A stretch of DNA of 18,383 nucleotides, taken from NCBI GenBank assembly GCA_002419365.1, contig DIGA01000047.1, positions 1-18,383 of the forward strand. The letters are read 5' to 3'. Made by a program: the position numbers and the translations under genes. This DNA comes from Mageeibacillus sp. UBA5734. Its GTDB lineage: Bacteria; Bacillota; Clostridia; Saccharofermentanales; UBA5734. The notes under the pieces are model-generated. The model had not been told where the DNA came from, did no database searches, and was given only the letters and a program-made list of their open reading frames with translations. This document shows, piece by piece, positions 18,261 through 18,383 of the stretch (positions within the stretch are counted from its first letter, which is position 1; each line of letters begins with the position of its first letter).

Positions 18261-18383
18261 GCACCGGCATCGCCAGGTTGACGACCAGGCTGACCAGGGA
18301 TGTGAAGACGACGATGACAAACGTGACCAGGACAAAACAGCGGTTTTCGTCAAACCCCGTCAGCTGGCGGATTGCGAGGTAGA
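18226..18383 (-). CDS. C-terminal end of a membrane protein (5' end outside the window)
   Basis: The minus strand has an open frame from the right edge to TGA at 18228-18226, giving 51 residues with no start in view. It reads YLAIRQLTGFDENRC and then a long hydrophobic stretch (FVLVTFVIVVFTSLVSL and on through NLAMPVLMLLLEQ), consistent with one long or two closely packed transmembrane helices at a C-terminus. Codon use (GTC, CTG, ATC, high GC at third positions) matches the real genes here, whereas the plus-strand frames over 18261-18383 do not. It would be convergent with the CpXC gene and overlap its last 35 bases. The family cannot be named from this fragment. Confidence 0.6.
   Translation of the reverse strand, partial: YLAIRQLTGFDENRCFVLVTFVIVVFTSLVSLVVNLAMPVLMLLLEQSLPL

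Noticed and set aside
17082..18353. A 423-codon minus-strand frame opposite the end of clpC and the CpXC gene.
   Set aside because: It is Ser/Arg/Trp-rich low-quality sequence in a different frame from the hydrophobic minus-strand frame that I accept at 18226-18383, and it covers two well-supported genes.
18257..18382. A short plus-strand frame starting with an ATGA overlap at the end of the CpXC gene.
   Set aside because: About 41 codons, Thr/Arg-rich with many AGG codons that real genes here avoid. It is the antisense of the hydrophobic minus-strand frame.

Overview
The window comes from a member of the Bacillota (Firmicutes), probably a Clostridia-type lineage. Four things point there: the complete ctsR-mcsA-mcsB-clpC heat-shock operon with a textbook CtsR operator, Gram-positive-type RpoB and RpoC proteins without the large proteobacterial insertions, strong AGGAGG-type ribosome binding sites, and a membrane-anchored parvulin-like foldase. 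The DNA is G+C-rich for this phylum by eye, with coding third positions strongly biased to C and G. This bias creates very long spurious open frames opposite the true genes. I cannot name the genus.

Layout. (1) 1-1000: the 3' part of a HAD phosphatase (PpaX/Gph type), then, one base later, a small serine-recombinase-like protein that has lost its catalytic serine. (2) 1039-2745: a monocistronic unit with an extended -10 promoter, a TM-anchored peptidyl-prolyl isomerase with two parvulin-like repeats (one apparently degenerate), and a strong intrinsic terminator. (3) 2746-10569: an isolated rpoB-rpoC operon with its own strong promoter and a leader of about 180 nt, closed by a terminator that should work in both directions. 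The rplKAJL genes that usually precede rpoB and the rpsL-rpsG-fusA genes that usually follow rpoC are absent here. (4) 10620-12649: a minus-strand pair, an orphan family-5 (peptide-type) solute-binding protein held by a transmembrane anchor, followed by an XRE-family regulator. (5) 12685-18260: the CtsR-controlled operon ctsR, mcsA, mcsB, clpC, extended by a translationally coupled CpXC-domain zinc-binding protein. (6) 18226-18383: the C-terminal end of a minus-strand membrane protein whose stop codon lies inside the end of the CpXC gene.

How the genes work together. CtsR represses its own promoter through a perfect heptad direct repeat next to the -10. McsA activates McsB, McsB phosphorylates arginines, and ClpC with ClpP degrades arginine-phosphorylated proteins. 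All the key residues for this circuit can be seen. The coupled CpXC protein is the one unexplained member of the operon.

Most of the window is core housekeeping. The less ordinary points are the catalytically dead recombinase fold next to a PpaX-like phosphatase, the CpXC addition to the ClpC operon, the isolated rpoBC operon with a structured upstream region, and an 8-bp perfect hairpin in the ctsR 5' UTR. I see no CRISPR array, tRNA, rRNA, insertion sequence or phage gene.
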